64,000 bases of DNA from Pampus argenteus (lineage: Eukaryota > Chordata > Actinopteri > Scombriformes > Stromateidae), in assembly GCA_036937835.1 (NCBI GenBank), contig CM072881.1, positions 476,501-540,500 on the forward strand. The letters run 5' to 3'. Under the pieces are notes generated by a model. The model ran no database searches. It had not been told where the DNA came from and saw only the letters and a list, made by a program, of their open reading frames with translations. Below are positions 43,951 to 55,883 of the stretch, one piece after another. Within the stretch, counting starts at the first letter, position 1. Each line of letters opens with the position of its first letter. The position numbers and the translations under genes are program-made.

Positions 43951-46716
43951 TCAGTCCTTAGGCAGAAGCAAAACTACCTCTGCAACTGGCCTTAAGAAAG
44001 TTCTTGCATCGCCTTGGTCAGTAGTTTTTATCTCAACCTTTCTCACATGACCATCCTTCCCAGGGAAGGTTGTAGTGACTATGGCCATGGGCCAGCAGTT
44101 ACGGACAGTCTGTTTGTCCCTTAGGAGAACCAGATCCCCAACTTGAAGGTTTCTGCGCGACACAGTCCATTTTTGTCTTTGTTGTAAAGATGGTAAGTAT
44201 TCTTTGCTCCAACGAGTCCAAAACTGGTTTGCTAGAGCTTGAACTTGTCTCCATTGTTTTACATAGAGGTCCCTGTCCGTAAAATCCCCAGGAGGGGGTG
44301 GAACTCCTGATTTCTGTGTGAGGAGCATTGCCGGTGAAAGAATGAAAGGCTGCTGTGGGTCTGTAGACACAGGTAAGAGTGGACGTGCATTGACGATAGC
44401 TGTGACTTCCGCCATTAGCGTTGAAAGCACCTCATGGGTTAGGCAACTTTTGTGCTGCAAGAGCATCGAATCTAGGATTCTCCTAGCTACTCCAATCATT
44501 CGCTCCCAAGAGCCTCCCATGTGGGAAGCATGTGGCGGTCTGAAGTTCCAGCTGCATCCTTGTTCACTGACGTATTTCTGCAGTGTCTTGTCCATCTCCA
44601 ACTCCTTGCTAGCTCCAATGAAATTGGTGCCGCAGTCAGACTGAAGCTGTTTAGCAGGGCCTCTGAGTGCGAAGAAACGCCTGAGAGCGTTTATACAACT
44701 GGATGTGTCCATAGACTCAATCAGTTCAATGTGAACGGCTCTTGAACTCAAACAACTGAACATCATGGCCCACCGTTTGCTCTCTGCCTGTCCACCCCTA
44801 GTGCGTCTGGTTAGGACGGACCAAGGCCCAAAGACATCGAGGCCCACATACGTGAAGGGAGGGCAGACTTTGAGGCGCTCAGGTGGTAGGTCAGCCATAC
44901 GTTGTTCTTCCAGTCTCCCACGCAGCTTCCGGCAAGTTATGCATTTGTGGAGGACTGAATTGATTAGTCGCTTACCACCCAAAATCCATAGTCCAGCTGC
45001 CCTTACTGCTCCCTCTGTGAGATGGCGACCCTGATGTCTCACCCGTTCATGATAATGTCGCACAAGCAGTAGGGAGATGTGACTGTCTTTGGCGAGGATC
45101 ACTGGGTTCTTTTTTTCACATGCAAGCTGAGAATGTTTCAATCTGCCTCCAACACAGATGAGGTCATCTTCCAAGGTTGGACTGAGCTTATGCAAAGGGC
45201 TGTTTGCAGGCACCACTTTGTTTGCTCGAAGGGCTGAAAGTTCTTTTGCAAAGGATGACCTTTGCGCAGCTTTAAGAATGACATCTTTTGCTTGAGTCAT
45301 CTCATCAACAGTACGAGGTAGGTGACATTTGTGCCATCCTGTGCACCCATTGTTTTTGTTGTTGTTGTCGTGTTTGTGAGATCTTGCCATGTGGATGAGG
45401 AATGCCACTGCTCGTAGTAGAGAGTTAAAGGTGGAAAACCGCTGAAAGCGGTCAGAGGTAAGTCCAGATTCCTCCAGGTAAGTGGCGCAGGCACGAACCT
45501 GTAGTCGGATCTCTGAGTCAATTTCCGGTTCTATAAGTTCGAATGTCTCACTGGTTTGTGTTGTCTCTGCAGATGGATGACGCAGGAACGAAGGTCCTGT
45601 GAACCAAGAACTTTGCGCAAGATGGGATGCGGGTAAGGATCTCGATGCGTGGTCCGCAGGGTTCTCCTCTGTGCGTACATAATGCCATTGTTCTGGTGCA
45701 GAGGATTGTCGGATGCGTTGAACTCTGTTGTGGACATATGTGTAAAAACGTTTCGTCACATTATAAATGTACCCGAGTACCACCTTGCTGTCGGTGTAGA
45801 ACCTGATTGCGTCCAATTTCAGATCCAGCTCGTCTCGGATGAGATCTGCCATCTCTACAGCAAGGACGGCGGCGCAGAGTTCAAGCCGTGGGATAGTGGG
45901 TTCCGACTGTGGCGCTAATTTGGCCTTTCCCATAACGAGTCCTACTTCTGTTTTTCCGTCCTCCTGAATCACCCTCAGATAAGCAACGGCTCCAATCGCC
46001 TTGGTTGAGGCATCTGAAAACACACAGAGTTCTGTGCGCACAGCTTTGATGAGCGAAGTTGGCGTGTATGTGCGTGGCACATGTAGCTCCTTTAAGACCT
46101 GAAGAGATTCTCTCCAGGTTTCCCATTTCTTCAGCTTGTCTTCTGGGAGGGGTGTATCCCAGTCGGATAGTTCTGAAGTAAGTTCCCTAAGGAGGGCTCT
46201 TCCCTGGATCGTGACGGGTGCCAACAAACCCAGGGGATCAAAAACGCTGTTGACAGTGGAGAGGACTCCGCGTCGGGTGAAGGGTTTGACAACAGTAGAT
46301 GCAGAAAAGGTGAATGTATCTGACCTGATCTCCCATAGTAAACCTAAGCTACGCTGCATGGGTGCCGTTTCTCCACTCAGGTCTAGATCCTTGATGGCTG
46401 GAACACAATCCTCAGGTGGGAAAGCTCCAATGACTGCTGGACTGTTCGACACAAACTTGTGTAAGCGGAGGTTCGAATCAGCAAGTGATGCCTGTGTTCG
46501 TCGAAGGAGGTCAATTGCTTCTGCTTCCGATGGAAGAGACACCAAGCCATCATCCACGTCCACGTCATCCAAGTGTCTCTCCACAAACTTCACCGTGTCG
46601 GGTCCATACTTCTGGGCGCCTTTTTTAATGGCTCTTCGCAGGCCATAAATGGCTACAGCAGGAGACGGCGAATTGCCAAAAACATGAACTCTCATGCGGT
46701 AATCGACAACCGGCTT
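43951..46716 (-). pseudogene. BEL/Pao 1 rest of RT, RNase H and integrase
   Basis: The frame resumes at VVDYRMRVHVFG after the LINE and is open for about 920 codons to the stop near the 3' LTR. The RT active-site box reads VDVDDGLVSL. RNase H shows ELCVFSDASTKAIGAVAY, PRLELCAAVLAVEMA and FYTDSKVVLGYI. Integrase shows H-x-H (HYHERVRHQG) with CITCRK, then Asp in GLDVFGPW, Asp in QSDCGTNF and Glu in GGSWERMIG. All catalytic residues that can be expected are present. It lacks its own start. Confidence 0.93.
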
Positions 46717-49185
46717 ACTGAGGTGAAGGAACGTCTCTGTACCCCGGACATTGAACTGTTAGCTGTGGGAATGCGCCCCTATTATTAACCGAGAGAGTTC
46801 ACGTCCACCATCGTGATTGTTGTTTACATCCCTCCGTCAGCTGACGCAGCGGTAGCATGTGACGTCATCAGCTCCGCCGCTGCCAAACTACAGACTGAAC
46901 ACCCGGATGCATTCATGGTTATTACAGGAGATTTTAATCATGTCTCATTCAACACTAACTTCCACCAATATGTTGACTGCCCCACCAGAGACAATAAAAC
47001 GCTGGATCTCCTGTATGCCAATGCCATGGATGCATATGACGTCACAGCCCTCCCCCCCCTCGGCAGATCAGACCACAACTTGGTCATGATGTCTCCAAGA
47101 TATGTCCCTCTTGTAAGAAAGCAGCCTGTGCTCACCAGGACAGTGAGGAGGTGGACACAGGAGTCTGCTGATGCACTGCAGGACTGTTTTGAGTCAACGG
47201 ACTGGGATGTACTCTGTGAGCCACATGGGGAGGACATTGATAAATTGACTGTCTGCATCACAGACTCCATCAAATTCTGTGAGGACACCACCATACCAGC
47301 CCGGACTGTGCGCTGCTTTCCCAACAACAAGCCCTGGATTACCAGCGACCTGAAAGCACTTCTGAACAAGAAGAAGAAGGCTTTCAGGTATGGAGATAAA
47401 GAGGAGCAGAGAAGAGTGCAGCATGAACTTAGACAAAGACTGAGGACATGCAAGGACAACTACAGGAAGAAGCTGGAGGCCAAACTCCAACAGAACAGTG
47501 TGAGGGATGTGTGGACGGGGATGAAACACATCACAGGGATGACAGGAAGAGACCGGCTGACAGCAGGGAGCCTGGATAGAGCAAACCAATTCAACCAGTT
47601 TTTCAACAGGTTTAGCTCACCTCCTGTGACCCCTCAAACGTCCCCACCCCTCCACACACCCACACTGTTCCAAATGGCTCAACCCAGCCGGCCTTCTCCT
47701 GTACAGCACCTTTCCACCTGCTCCTCCTCCTCCTCCTCCTCCTCCTCATCTCCCACCTCCTCTACTAAAGACATCTGCAGCAACCCCTGCCCAACGGTGA
47801 CTACAGGCCAGGTTAAGAGGCAGCTGGAAAGACTACACCAGCGAAAGGCTGCAGGTCCTGATGGCATCACACCCAGGATCCTGAAGACCTGTGCCAACCA
47901 GCTGTCTCCTGTACTGGGACATCTGTACAACATGAGCCTGAGTCAGCAGAAAGTCCCGCTGCTGTGGAAAACATCCTGCTTGGTTCCAGTCCCCAAGAAG
48001 TCGAGGCCATCTGACCTGGCAGACTACAGACCAGTCGCCCTCACATCTCATGTGATGAAAGTCCTGGAGAGACTGGTCTTAGCCCAGCTGAGGCCACGGG
48101 TGAGGATGTTTCTGGACCCTTTGCAGTTTGCCTACCAGCCCCATTTAGGTGTCGATGATGCTGTCATCTACCTGTTGCAGCGAACCCATATGCATTTGGA
48201 TGGTGGTGAAGGCACTGTTAGGATCACTTTCTTTGATTTTTCCAGTGCTTTCAATACCATCCAACCTCTGCTACTGGGTGAGAAGCTGCAGGTGATGGGT
48301 GTTGACGACACAGTGATCTCCTGGATTACTGACTACTTGACAGGCAGGCCACAGTTTGTCCGTCTGGGCAGTGTCCTGTCTGATGTGGTGGTCAGTGATA
48401 CAGGAGCTCCACAGGGGACTGTGCTTTCTCCCTTCCTCTTCACCTTATACACCACTGACTTTCAATACAACTCTGAGTCATGTCATCTACAGAAGTTTTC
48501 TGATGACTCAGCTGTTGTTGGGTGTATAAGGGAGGGAGAGGAGGGTGAGTACAGGACGCTGGTGGACAACTTTGTTTTGTAGAGTGGTCCGAGCAGAATC
48601 ACCTGAGGCTGAATGTCAACAAGACCAGAGAGATGGTGATCGACTTCAGGAGAAAGAGGATGCCTTCACAGCCTGTACTGATCAGGGGGGAGGTGGTGGA
48701 GGAGGTGAAGGACTATAAATACCTGGGCGTGGTGATTGACAACAGACTGGACTGGAAATCTAACACAGAAGCTGTGTACAAGAAGGGGATGAGCAGACTC
48801 TATTTCCTGAGGAAGCTGAGATCCTTCAACGTGTGCAGCAAGATGTTGGAGATCTTCTACCAGTCTGTTGTTGCCAGTGTCATCTTCTTTGCTGCTGTGT
48901 GTTGGGGTAGCAGCATCAGAGCCAGCGACACCAACAGACTTGATAAAATCATCAAGAAGGCTGGCTCTGTACTTGGTGTCCGGCTGGAGACGTTTGGTAC
49001 TGTGGTGGAGAGGAGAACGCTGAATAAACTGTTTACCATCATGGACAATGATCAGCACCCTCTCCATCACACAGTGGACAGACAGCGGAGCACTTTCTCC
49101 CACAGACTGCTCCAGCTCCGCTGTCGTAAGGAAAGATACAGGAAATCTTTCCTGCCACAGGCCATCAGCGTGTACAATAATAGCT
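46717..49185 (+). pseudogene. Rex1-like endonuclease-reverse transcriptase (one frameshift, 5' truncated)
   Basis: The endonuclease is missing its front and starts near ELLAVGMRPYY, with a stop (TAA at 46786) just before PREFTSTIVI. From 46795 the frame is open: ITGDFNHVSF, GRSDHNLVM, a Ser-rich linker (about 47719-47765), RKAAGPDGITPRILK, FFDFSSAFNTIQ, GAPQGTVLSP and FSDDSAVVG. At about 48575 five extra bases (TTTTG), absent from the 21.35 kb copy, shift the frame and create TAG. The thumb and C-terminal part continue in the new frame to 49185 (LRSFNVCSKMLEIFYQS and others). It is otherwise well preserved. Confidence 0.9.
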
Positions 49186-49740
49186 AAAATCCGGTCATAT
49201 ATTATATATTATATTATTACATATATTATTATATTATTATATTATATTTTATTTTACTTATTCTTATGTAATTATTATCTTAATTTCTTATTCTTATTTA
49301 ATTATCTTTTCTTATTTAATTATTAATTATTAATTATTATCTTAATTGTTGGTTGTTCTTTTTATTTCATTGTTGTTGTATTTGTGTTATAATAGTTAAA
49401 ATCCGGTCATATATTATATTATATATTATATTATATTTTATTTTACTTATTCTTATGTAATTATTATCTTAATTTCTTATTCTTATTTAATTATCTTTTC
49501 CTATTTAATTATTAATTATTATCTTAATTGTTGGTTGTTCTTTTTATTTCATTGTTGTTGTATTTGTGTTATAATAGTTAAAATCCGGTCATATATTATA
49601 TTATATTTTATTTTACTTATTCTTATGTAATTATTATCTTAATTTCTTATTCTTATTTAATTATCTTTTCCTATTTAATTATTAATTCTTATCTTAATTG
49701 TTGGTTGTTCTTTTATTACATTGTTGTTGTATTTGTGTTA
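49179..49740 (+). repeat. Tandem triplication in the Rex1-like 3' UTR
   Basis: Units start with AATAG(C/T)TAAAATCCGGTCAT at 49179, 49391 and 49573. They include the AT-rich run and end with GTTGTTGTATTTGTGTTAT. The units differ mainly in the length of their TATA and TTAATTA tracts. Confidence 0.92.
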
Positions 49741-49812
49741 TGCTGCTGTTACACTTTAATTTCCCAGTTTTTGGGATTAATAAAGTATATCTATCTATCT
49801 ATCTATCTATCT

Positions 49813-52794
49813 ATCCTCGTGCCACAAAAAACGTAGGAAGTTGCGATGGTTCTCATGCACCAAAAAGCAATGAAACATTTGTTGGATGTCAGCTAGGACA
49901 GCTGCTCTCTCCTTCCGAAAGCGTAGAAGGACGCCTAGCAGAGAATTGTTAAGGTCGGGACCTGTCAGAAGCACGTCATTGAGGGAGACACCAGCATACT
50001 GGGCGCTGGAATCGAAAACTACCCTGATTTGGTTGGGCTTTTGTGGATGGTATACTCCAAACGACGGAAGATACCAGCACTCCTCGTCTTCCTCCAATGG
50101 CGGCGCTACTTCTGCATGACCATTGTCAAGGATCTTCTTAATAAATGCAACATATTGTTCCTGCATCTCAGGATTCCTCTTGAATTGCCGCTGCAGAGAT
50201 CCAAACCGCTTGACTGCATGCTCTCTGTTATTTGGCAAGCGCTGACGTGGCTCCTTAAAGGGTAACGGGGCAACCCAATTGTGAGCGTCATCCCTGTAGA
50301 CATTGATGTCCATGATCTTCAGGAAGGAGACATCTTCGATTGATGGAGCGGGTTTGTTATCATGTTCAGTTTGGTCGAACACTGTGTGTCCTAGCATCCT
50401 CTCCGGCGATTTGCTAGGCTTGCTGATGCTTGGTTGTGTTTCCTTGACGTGCATGAAACTTGTACAAGGCTGAAAAATGGAATGGCGACCACCATCTAAT
50501 ACGTGGGTCTTGAATGTGTCAACTATTGGCTTATGCATGTTACCTAAACACACTTCTCCTATCACCACCCAGCCTAGATCGAGACGTTGTGCAAAGGGAG
50601 CATTGTGTGGTCCGTTTATTTGTTGCCTGACCCTGTGTGCTCTAAGCACATCCCTTCCGAGTAACAGGAGTATCTCCGCTTCTGGGTCCAGCTCAGGAAT
50701 GTGTTTGGCAATGTGATGGAGATGAGGCTGGTGCAAGACTGCACTTGGCGTTGGGATCTCAACTCGATTGTTTGGGATTTCAAGACACTCGAGGAGTGAT
50801 GGGAGAGAGATGAGCACTTTTCCATCCAGTGACTCTATCTGGAATCCTTCAGCCTTCCTACCGTAAGTTTCCACAATGTCTGAACATGTTCTGAGATGGT
50901 ATGAAAGTGGTTTATTCCCCACATTGAACAGTTCGAAGAACTCTGGTCTGGCTAAAGAGCGATTGCTCTGGTCGTCTAGGATCACATAGGCTTTAATAGC
51001 TTTGTGCCTTGAATGTTCAGGATAAACCTTCGCCAGACAAATCTTGGAGCAGGAACGTCCCCACTGACCTAGGCCACAAACTTCTGTGCAACTTGTCCTA
51101 ACGTCAGTCACGTTAGAATCTTCTCCCTCCCCGCCATTCTCTTGTGGCAGTGGAGGAGCCTTAGTGGGTTGAAGCAATGGGCCAGGGTGCATGGCTGCAT
51201 CATGATTGGTGCTCTCACACTCTGAGCACTTCACAAAAGATTTGCAGTCTTTGGCTACATGTGAGGATGAAGAACAACACTTGAAGCATATTCCTTTCTG
51301 TCTTAGAAAAGCCTTTCTGTCGTCAATAGATTTATACCTGAATGTCCTGCATTTTGTGAGTGGATGTGGTTTATTGTGCAGTGGGCAGTTCTTGTTAGGG
51401 TCGTTATTGATTGTAGAGACCTCTGTTTTGTGAACTGTGATAGATTTGTTGGTGTTAAAGCTCTTCAGAGGTAGCCGTTCTGGTTTTGTAGGATTTGGGC
51501 TACTGCTTTGATGCATAAAGCTGGGGTCGTTTCGCTTCTTTGCCTCGTGGCACACAAAGTCACAAAAATAAATGAAGGGAGGGAAGCGACCGTTGTTCTC
51601 TTCTTTGTACCGTGACCCGGATGAGACCCACTTCTCCTGAAGTCCATATGGAAGCTTATCCACAATTGGTCCGATGCCTCGGGAGGTATCTAGATACGAC
51701 AGCCCAAAGAGATATCCATCCTCCTTGGCTCCTTGTATCTCCATGAGCAAATCTCCAAGTTCACGTAATTTGGTGTGATCCTTGGCCGAAATCCTTGGAA
51801 AGCTGTCTAGCCTGTGGAAGAGTGACTGTTCGATTATTTCAGGGGCGGCATAGCAGTCACGCAGCCTCTCCCATGACTTGCGTAGAGCTAGATTGGTGTT
51901 GTTTACATGCACTGAGCGTATGCGTCTCACTTGTTCACCAGACTCCTTCCCTAACCACTTGGTCATGAGGTCTAGTTCTTGTGTTGCTGTGAGTTGGACT
52001 TCAGCCACTACATTGGTGAATGAGGACTGCCATGCACGGAAGTTCTCCGGCTTGTCATCAAATTGGTACAGACCTGACACAATAAGATCTCGTCGTGCCA
52101 AATACTGTGCCAGGGGGTCTGAAGGGAGTGGTGAGCTAGCTGGAAGCATATGTGGGGGTGCGTATGGCTGAGCATGTATGTGTGTGGAAGAATTCATTCT
52201 TTTAGTGTCAGTATTTGGCTCAGTTCTGTTCAGTTCAGACAGGTTCGGTACAGGTAAGTATGTGTCATCTCTCTTTTCCAGCTTCATTTTGTAATTGGTA
52301 GGATGAAATTCTGTTATGCTTTCAGGTGGGTGCCACGTCTTGAAACTCTCTCGTGTCACAGCGTGGTCTGGAGGTTTTATAGATGGGAACGGTGCTGGTG
52401 GAGAGGTAGGCTGATCCTGCTCAATTTGAGATTGAACATAATCACTGGTGCGTTGCTGTATAAACTTTTCTTCTGACTCAGATTTCTTATTTTCCAATAT
52501 GGCGTCCATATCCTCTAACACTTGTGCCTCCACGATGGCTGCATCTGCTTCACGATGTAGCGTTAGCACTTCTAGCTCTGTATCGATTCTAGCAGTCTCT
52601 AACTCATTTTGAGCCTCTCTTGTTTTCCTTTCTGCTTCTTTAGCAGCCTTTTCCAGTTTTAATTTAGCCTCCTGGCTAGCATACGAAGCTCTTATCTTAG
52701 CAGCTTCTGCTTTAGCTCGGGCACGAGCTACGCATGATGACGACGATGCGTTACTCCTAGCACTTGTTGCTCCTGACTTGTTGCTAGCTGACAT
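49813..52794 (-). pseudogene. BEL/Pao 1 gag, protease and first part of RT
   Basis: The ATG at 52794 (MSASNKSG) starts a frame of about 995 codons without a stop, ended only by the inserted LINE. Residues about 25-105 are an Ala/Glu/Lys-rich coiled coil. The middle is the gag capsid-like region. Then come zinc knuckles (CFKCCSSSSHVAKDC and CSECESTNHDAAMH) and the aspartic protease (VILDDQSNRSLA). The RT begins at CWYLPSFGVYHP with RVVFDSSA, LTGPDLNNSLLGVLLRF and VLADIQQMFHCF (first catalytic Asp), and stops at FLRFLWHED. The insertion, not decay, makes it a pseudogene. Confidence 0.93.
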
Positions 52795-52831
52795 CTCGAC
52801 CACTTGGAAACATTGAGTGCCGCCTTTTCAC

Positions 52832-53463
52832 TGTAGTGTTCTCACTCAGAGTGTAGCAACTCTGTTTCAACACCAAGTTAAACCGAGTCCAATGAAAACA
52901 TGAGCCGTGGTGGAGTTGACCGTTTACTCAGCAGTCTTCAATGACATTCGGTGAAAACTGTAAATACAACAAATATTGCACTTAAAATAACATAAAACGT
53001 GCATTAGCATAGTTACAGGCACAATGAATTATCGTACTCATCATCAGCAGAACGTTTTTAACTGTGTAAATAACATGGACAAAATGTCCTATTTTACTAA
53101 CAAATAAAATATATATATTCTAGCAGATATCCATATTTATCGTTTTTAACATCTTACACATGAAATGTATGCACTTACGGCGTTGCCTGTACAATATTTC
53201 TCAGCGGATGGCTAGGATAGCTTCAGAGCATGTCTGCCTCACTCTCAGTGCAAGGAGAAAAGAAATAAACAGGAAATCAACCAACACACTTGACCTGTCA
53301 GGAAGTGATGTCAGCGGTGACGCGACTGTCAAAATAAAATCTTCTTAATAAACATTTTCTTTAAAAACCCTTTTGCTCTTATTATTTAACTACAACACGT
53401 ATGAATGACTTATCTTAAAGCACTCATTACAATGAACACTAGAAATGCCTTTGAGGCAACACA
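52832..53463 (-). repeat. BEL/Pao 1, 5' LTR
   Basis: It is the partner of 43256-43887. A short leader of about 37 bases separates it from the gag ATG at 52794. Confidence 0.95.
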
Positions 53464-53548
53464 CTGATGCTCTGCGAACTTTGGTTTTTGTCCCGTCGCT
53501 GTGCTTCACTCGACTGATTTGACGTATAAGTTAAATGTGCTTAGTTTT
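53464..53548 (-). mobile_element. Restriction-like-endonuclease LINE, 5' part beyond the BEL insertion
   Basis: Read on the minus strand and joined across the CTGAT duplication, this stretch continues the open frame found at 43255. The residues upstream are hydrophilic (SSEAQRRDKNQSSQS) with a stop further up near 53545. The reading frame is kept through the insertion site, showing that the BEL element inserted into this LINE. Confidence 0.7.
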
Positions 53549-54302
53549 TAAAGCAAGAGGCATGTAAATCTGAACGTAAATGGCGTGCCACTAAACTGGA
53601 AGAATCTCGCCTAGCCTGGCAAGATAATCTTACAACTTACAGGAAGGCTCTGTGTAATGCCACAACAGCCTATTATTCATCATTAATAGAGGAAAATAAG
53701 AACAGCCCCAGGTTTCTCTCAACCCCAGGTTTCTCTTCAGCACTGTAGCCAGGCTAACAGAAAACCACAGCTCCATTGAGTCATATATTCCTTTAGGTCT
53801 AACAAGTAATGATTTCATGAGCTTCTTTACTGATACAATTATAATATCAGAGACAAAATTCATTACCTTTTGCCCTCAACAGGCACTCATCTGAATTCTG
53901 ATACAGCAAGTTTGGAAATAGCTATAAAACCTGATATATATTTAGACTGCTTTTCTCCCATCGACCTTCAACAAATAACTTCAATAATTTCTTCTAAATC
54001 ATCAACCTGTCTCTTAGACCCCATCCCAACCAGGCTGCTTAAGGATGTATTATTGGATATGATTAATCTGTCTTTATCATCGGGATATGTACCTCAGTCC
54101 TTTAAAATAGCTGTAATTAAACCTCTTCTTAAAAAGGTCAAGAGGGTTTAGCCAATTACAGGCCGATATCAAACCTTTCATTCCTCTCTAAGGTACTTGA
54201 GAAAGCCGTAGCTAATCAGCTGTGTGATTTTCTCCATACAAACAGTTTATTTGAGGAGTCTCAGTCAGGATTTAGAGTGAATCATAGTACAGAGACCGCA
54301 CT
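53549..54302 (+). mobile_element. L2 LINE copy D, ORF2 fragment
   Basis: This matches L2 ORF2 from the KQEARKSERKWRA block to the VNHSTETAL block (residues about 363-618). It is broken by a short tandem duplication at about 53703-53740 (CCCCAGGTTTCTCT twice) and by deletions near 54050 and 54138. It is cut on the left by the restriction-like LINE and on the right by BEL/Pao 2. Confidence 0.85.
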
Positions 54303-55883
54303 ATTCTTTATGCACCGATCGACATTGAACTCCGCCATCTTGTGAAGATCTGCTAGCCATGCTGTCCACTGTTCTAAGAAAATTTGGGGTATGTTTTCAT
54401 CCCATCCAATGTTTTGCTTACAGAGCTCCTGCATAATCAGTTTGGCTGGCAGAGTAAATGGTGCGAGAAATCCTAATGGATCATATATTGAGCCAATTAC
54501 TGACAAGATGCCACGTCTTGTGTATGGTCGTTCCCGTGCAGCAATTCTGAACTTGAAAACATCCATCTCAACACACCAGAGCAGTCCTAGTGCCCTTTCC
54601 ATTGGAAGATTGTCTTTGTCCAAGTCCAGCTCTTTGATTTCTTTGGCACGGTTTTCTTGTGGAATGGATGCTAGTACTGTACGGCTGTTGCTGATCCATT
54701 TTGACAGCATGAATCCTCCCTTTTGGCAGAGAGCAGTCAGGTGTCTTACCATTTGTACTGCTTCTTGTTCTGAAGGCACGGATTTCAAGCAATCGTCCAC
54801 GTAAAAGTTGTTTTTTACTGTGTTCATCACCTCTGCTGTAAAGCAAGTTTTGTTGTCTTCAGCAGTCTTCTTTAATGCGAAGTTTGCACAACTTGGTGAC
54901 GACACGGCTCCAAAAAGATGAACTTTCATCCGATACTCAACAAGATCTTGCTGCACATCACCACTGGGCCACCACAGGAATCTCAGATAGTCGACATGTT
55001 TTTCTGATACTTTGACTTGATGAAACATTGCTTTAATGTCGGCCATCAAAGCAACTAGTTCTTGCCTGAACCTGATGAGAAATCCAATGAGTGAGTTGGT
55101 AAGGTCTGGACCCTGTAGCAGTTGGCAGTTAAGTGACGTTCCTTTAAATACTGCGCCGCAGTCGAAGACCACTCTTAATGTCCTTTTTCTTGAGTGATAC
55201 ACTCCATGATGCGGGATGTACCAGAGTTCTCCATCATTTCGGTTCAGCTGATCCACTGGTACCATTTCAGCATAACCACTATTAATTATTTCTGTGAGGA
55301 ATGATGTGTACTCTTCATGGAATTTCTCATCTTTTCCAAACTTGCGTTTCAGGCTCTGGATGTGCTGTTCTGCAATGCAACGGTTGTTGGGCATGCTGGG
55401 ATTTTCGTGTTTAAAAGGTAAGTCTAGGCAGTGGTGTCCATCTTTCATTTTTGCAGACTGGTTCATAATATCCAAGAATTTTACCTCTTCTCTGGACATT
55501 TCTTCCTTTTCCATGCTGTTTCTTTCACTGAAGTCCTGATTGTATTGTTTAACCAGTAGCTCCTCCAAGTTCACAATAGATATGCGATTGACCGCAGCAG
55601 CAGGGCAGCCATTCTCATCCCTGATGATGTTGTCTCCTCTCAGTCGACCATAGATGACCCACCCCAATAGGGTCCTCGTAGCATATGGTCCATCTCCTTG
55701 ACTATTGACCACTTCCCAAGGCTCCAATGCCTTAGAAGCATTTGTTCCAATGAGTAGATCAATGCCAGAGTCTATTTTATGGATCTTGATGTTCTTCAGG
55801 TAAGGCCATTGCTTCAGATCTTCTTGCCTGGGAATGTTGTGCTGAGAAACAGGCATAGTCCTGTGTGTGAACACATCAGATAG
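54303..55883 (-). pseudogene. BEL/Pao 2 protease end and reverse transcriptase
   Basis: The frame is open from the LINE junction (VFTHRTMPVSQ) for about 527 codons. It includes IDLLIGTNASKALEP from the protease-RT linker, GELWYIPHHGVYH, RVVFDCGAVFKGTSLN, LLQGPDLTNSLIGFLIRF, LMADIKAMFHQVKV (first catalytic Asp) and NNFYVDDCLKS (YVDD). The connection region TRRGILSVIGSIYDPLGFL follows. It ends by truncation, not by a stop of its own. RT catalytic residues are intact. Confidence 0.9.

Larger units (their letters stand above)
46717..49812 (+). mobile_element. Rex1/Babar-like LINE inserted in BEL/Pao 1
   Basis: A plus-strand LINE begins inside its endonuclease and ends AATAAAGTATATC(TATC)n. The 3' UTR contains three tandem copies of a unit of about 170-210 bases. 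It separates the BEL RT between the codons for HED and VVDYRM. It is the same family as the 18.1 and 20.6 kb copies and the longest of the three. Sequence of the SSAFN block and the thumb block fits Rex1 of fish. Confidence 0.9.
43256..53463 (-). mobile_element. BEL/Pao LTR retrotransposon 1 (young, interrupted by a LINE)
   Basis: Two 632-base LTRs (43256-43887 and 52832-53463) bound a minus-strand gag-pol. CTGAT flanks both ends (43251-43255 and 53464-53468), a 5-bp target duplication. I count three differences between the LTRs, so insertion was recent. The coding region has no stops except where a Rex1-like LINE (46717-49812) splits the RT. Domain order gag, protease, RT, RNase H, integrase, and the protease and RNase H motifs, are those of BEL/Pao. 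Confidence 0.95.
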
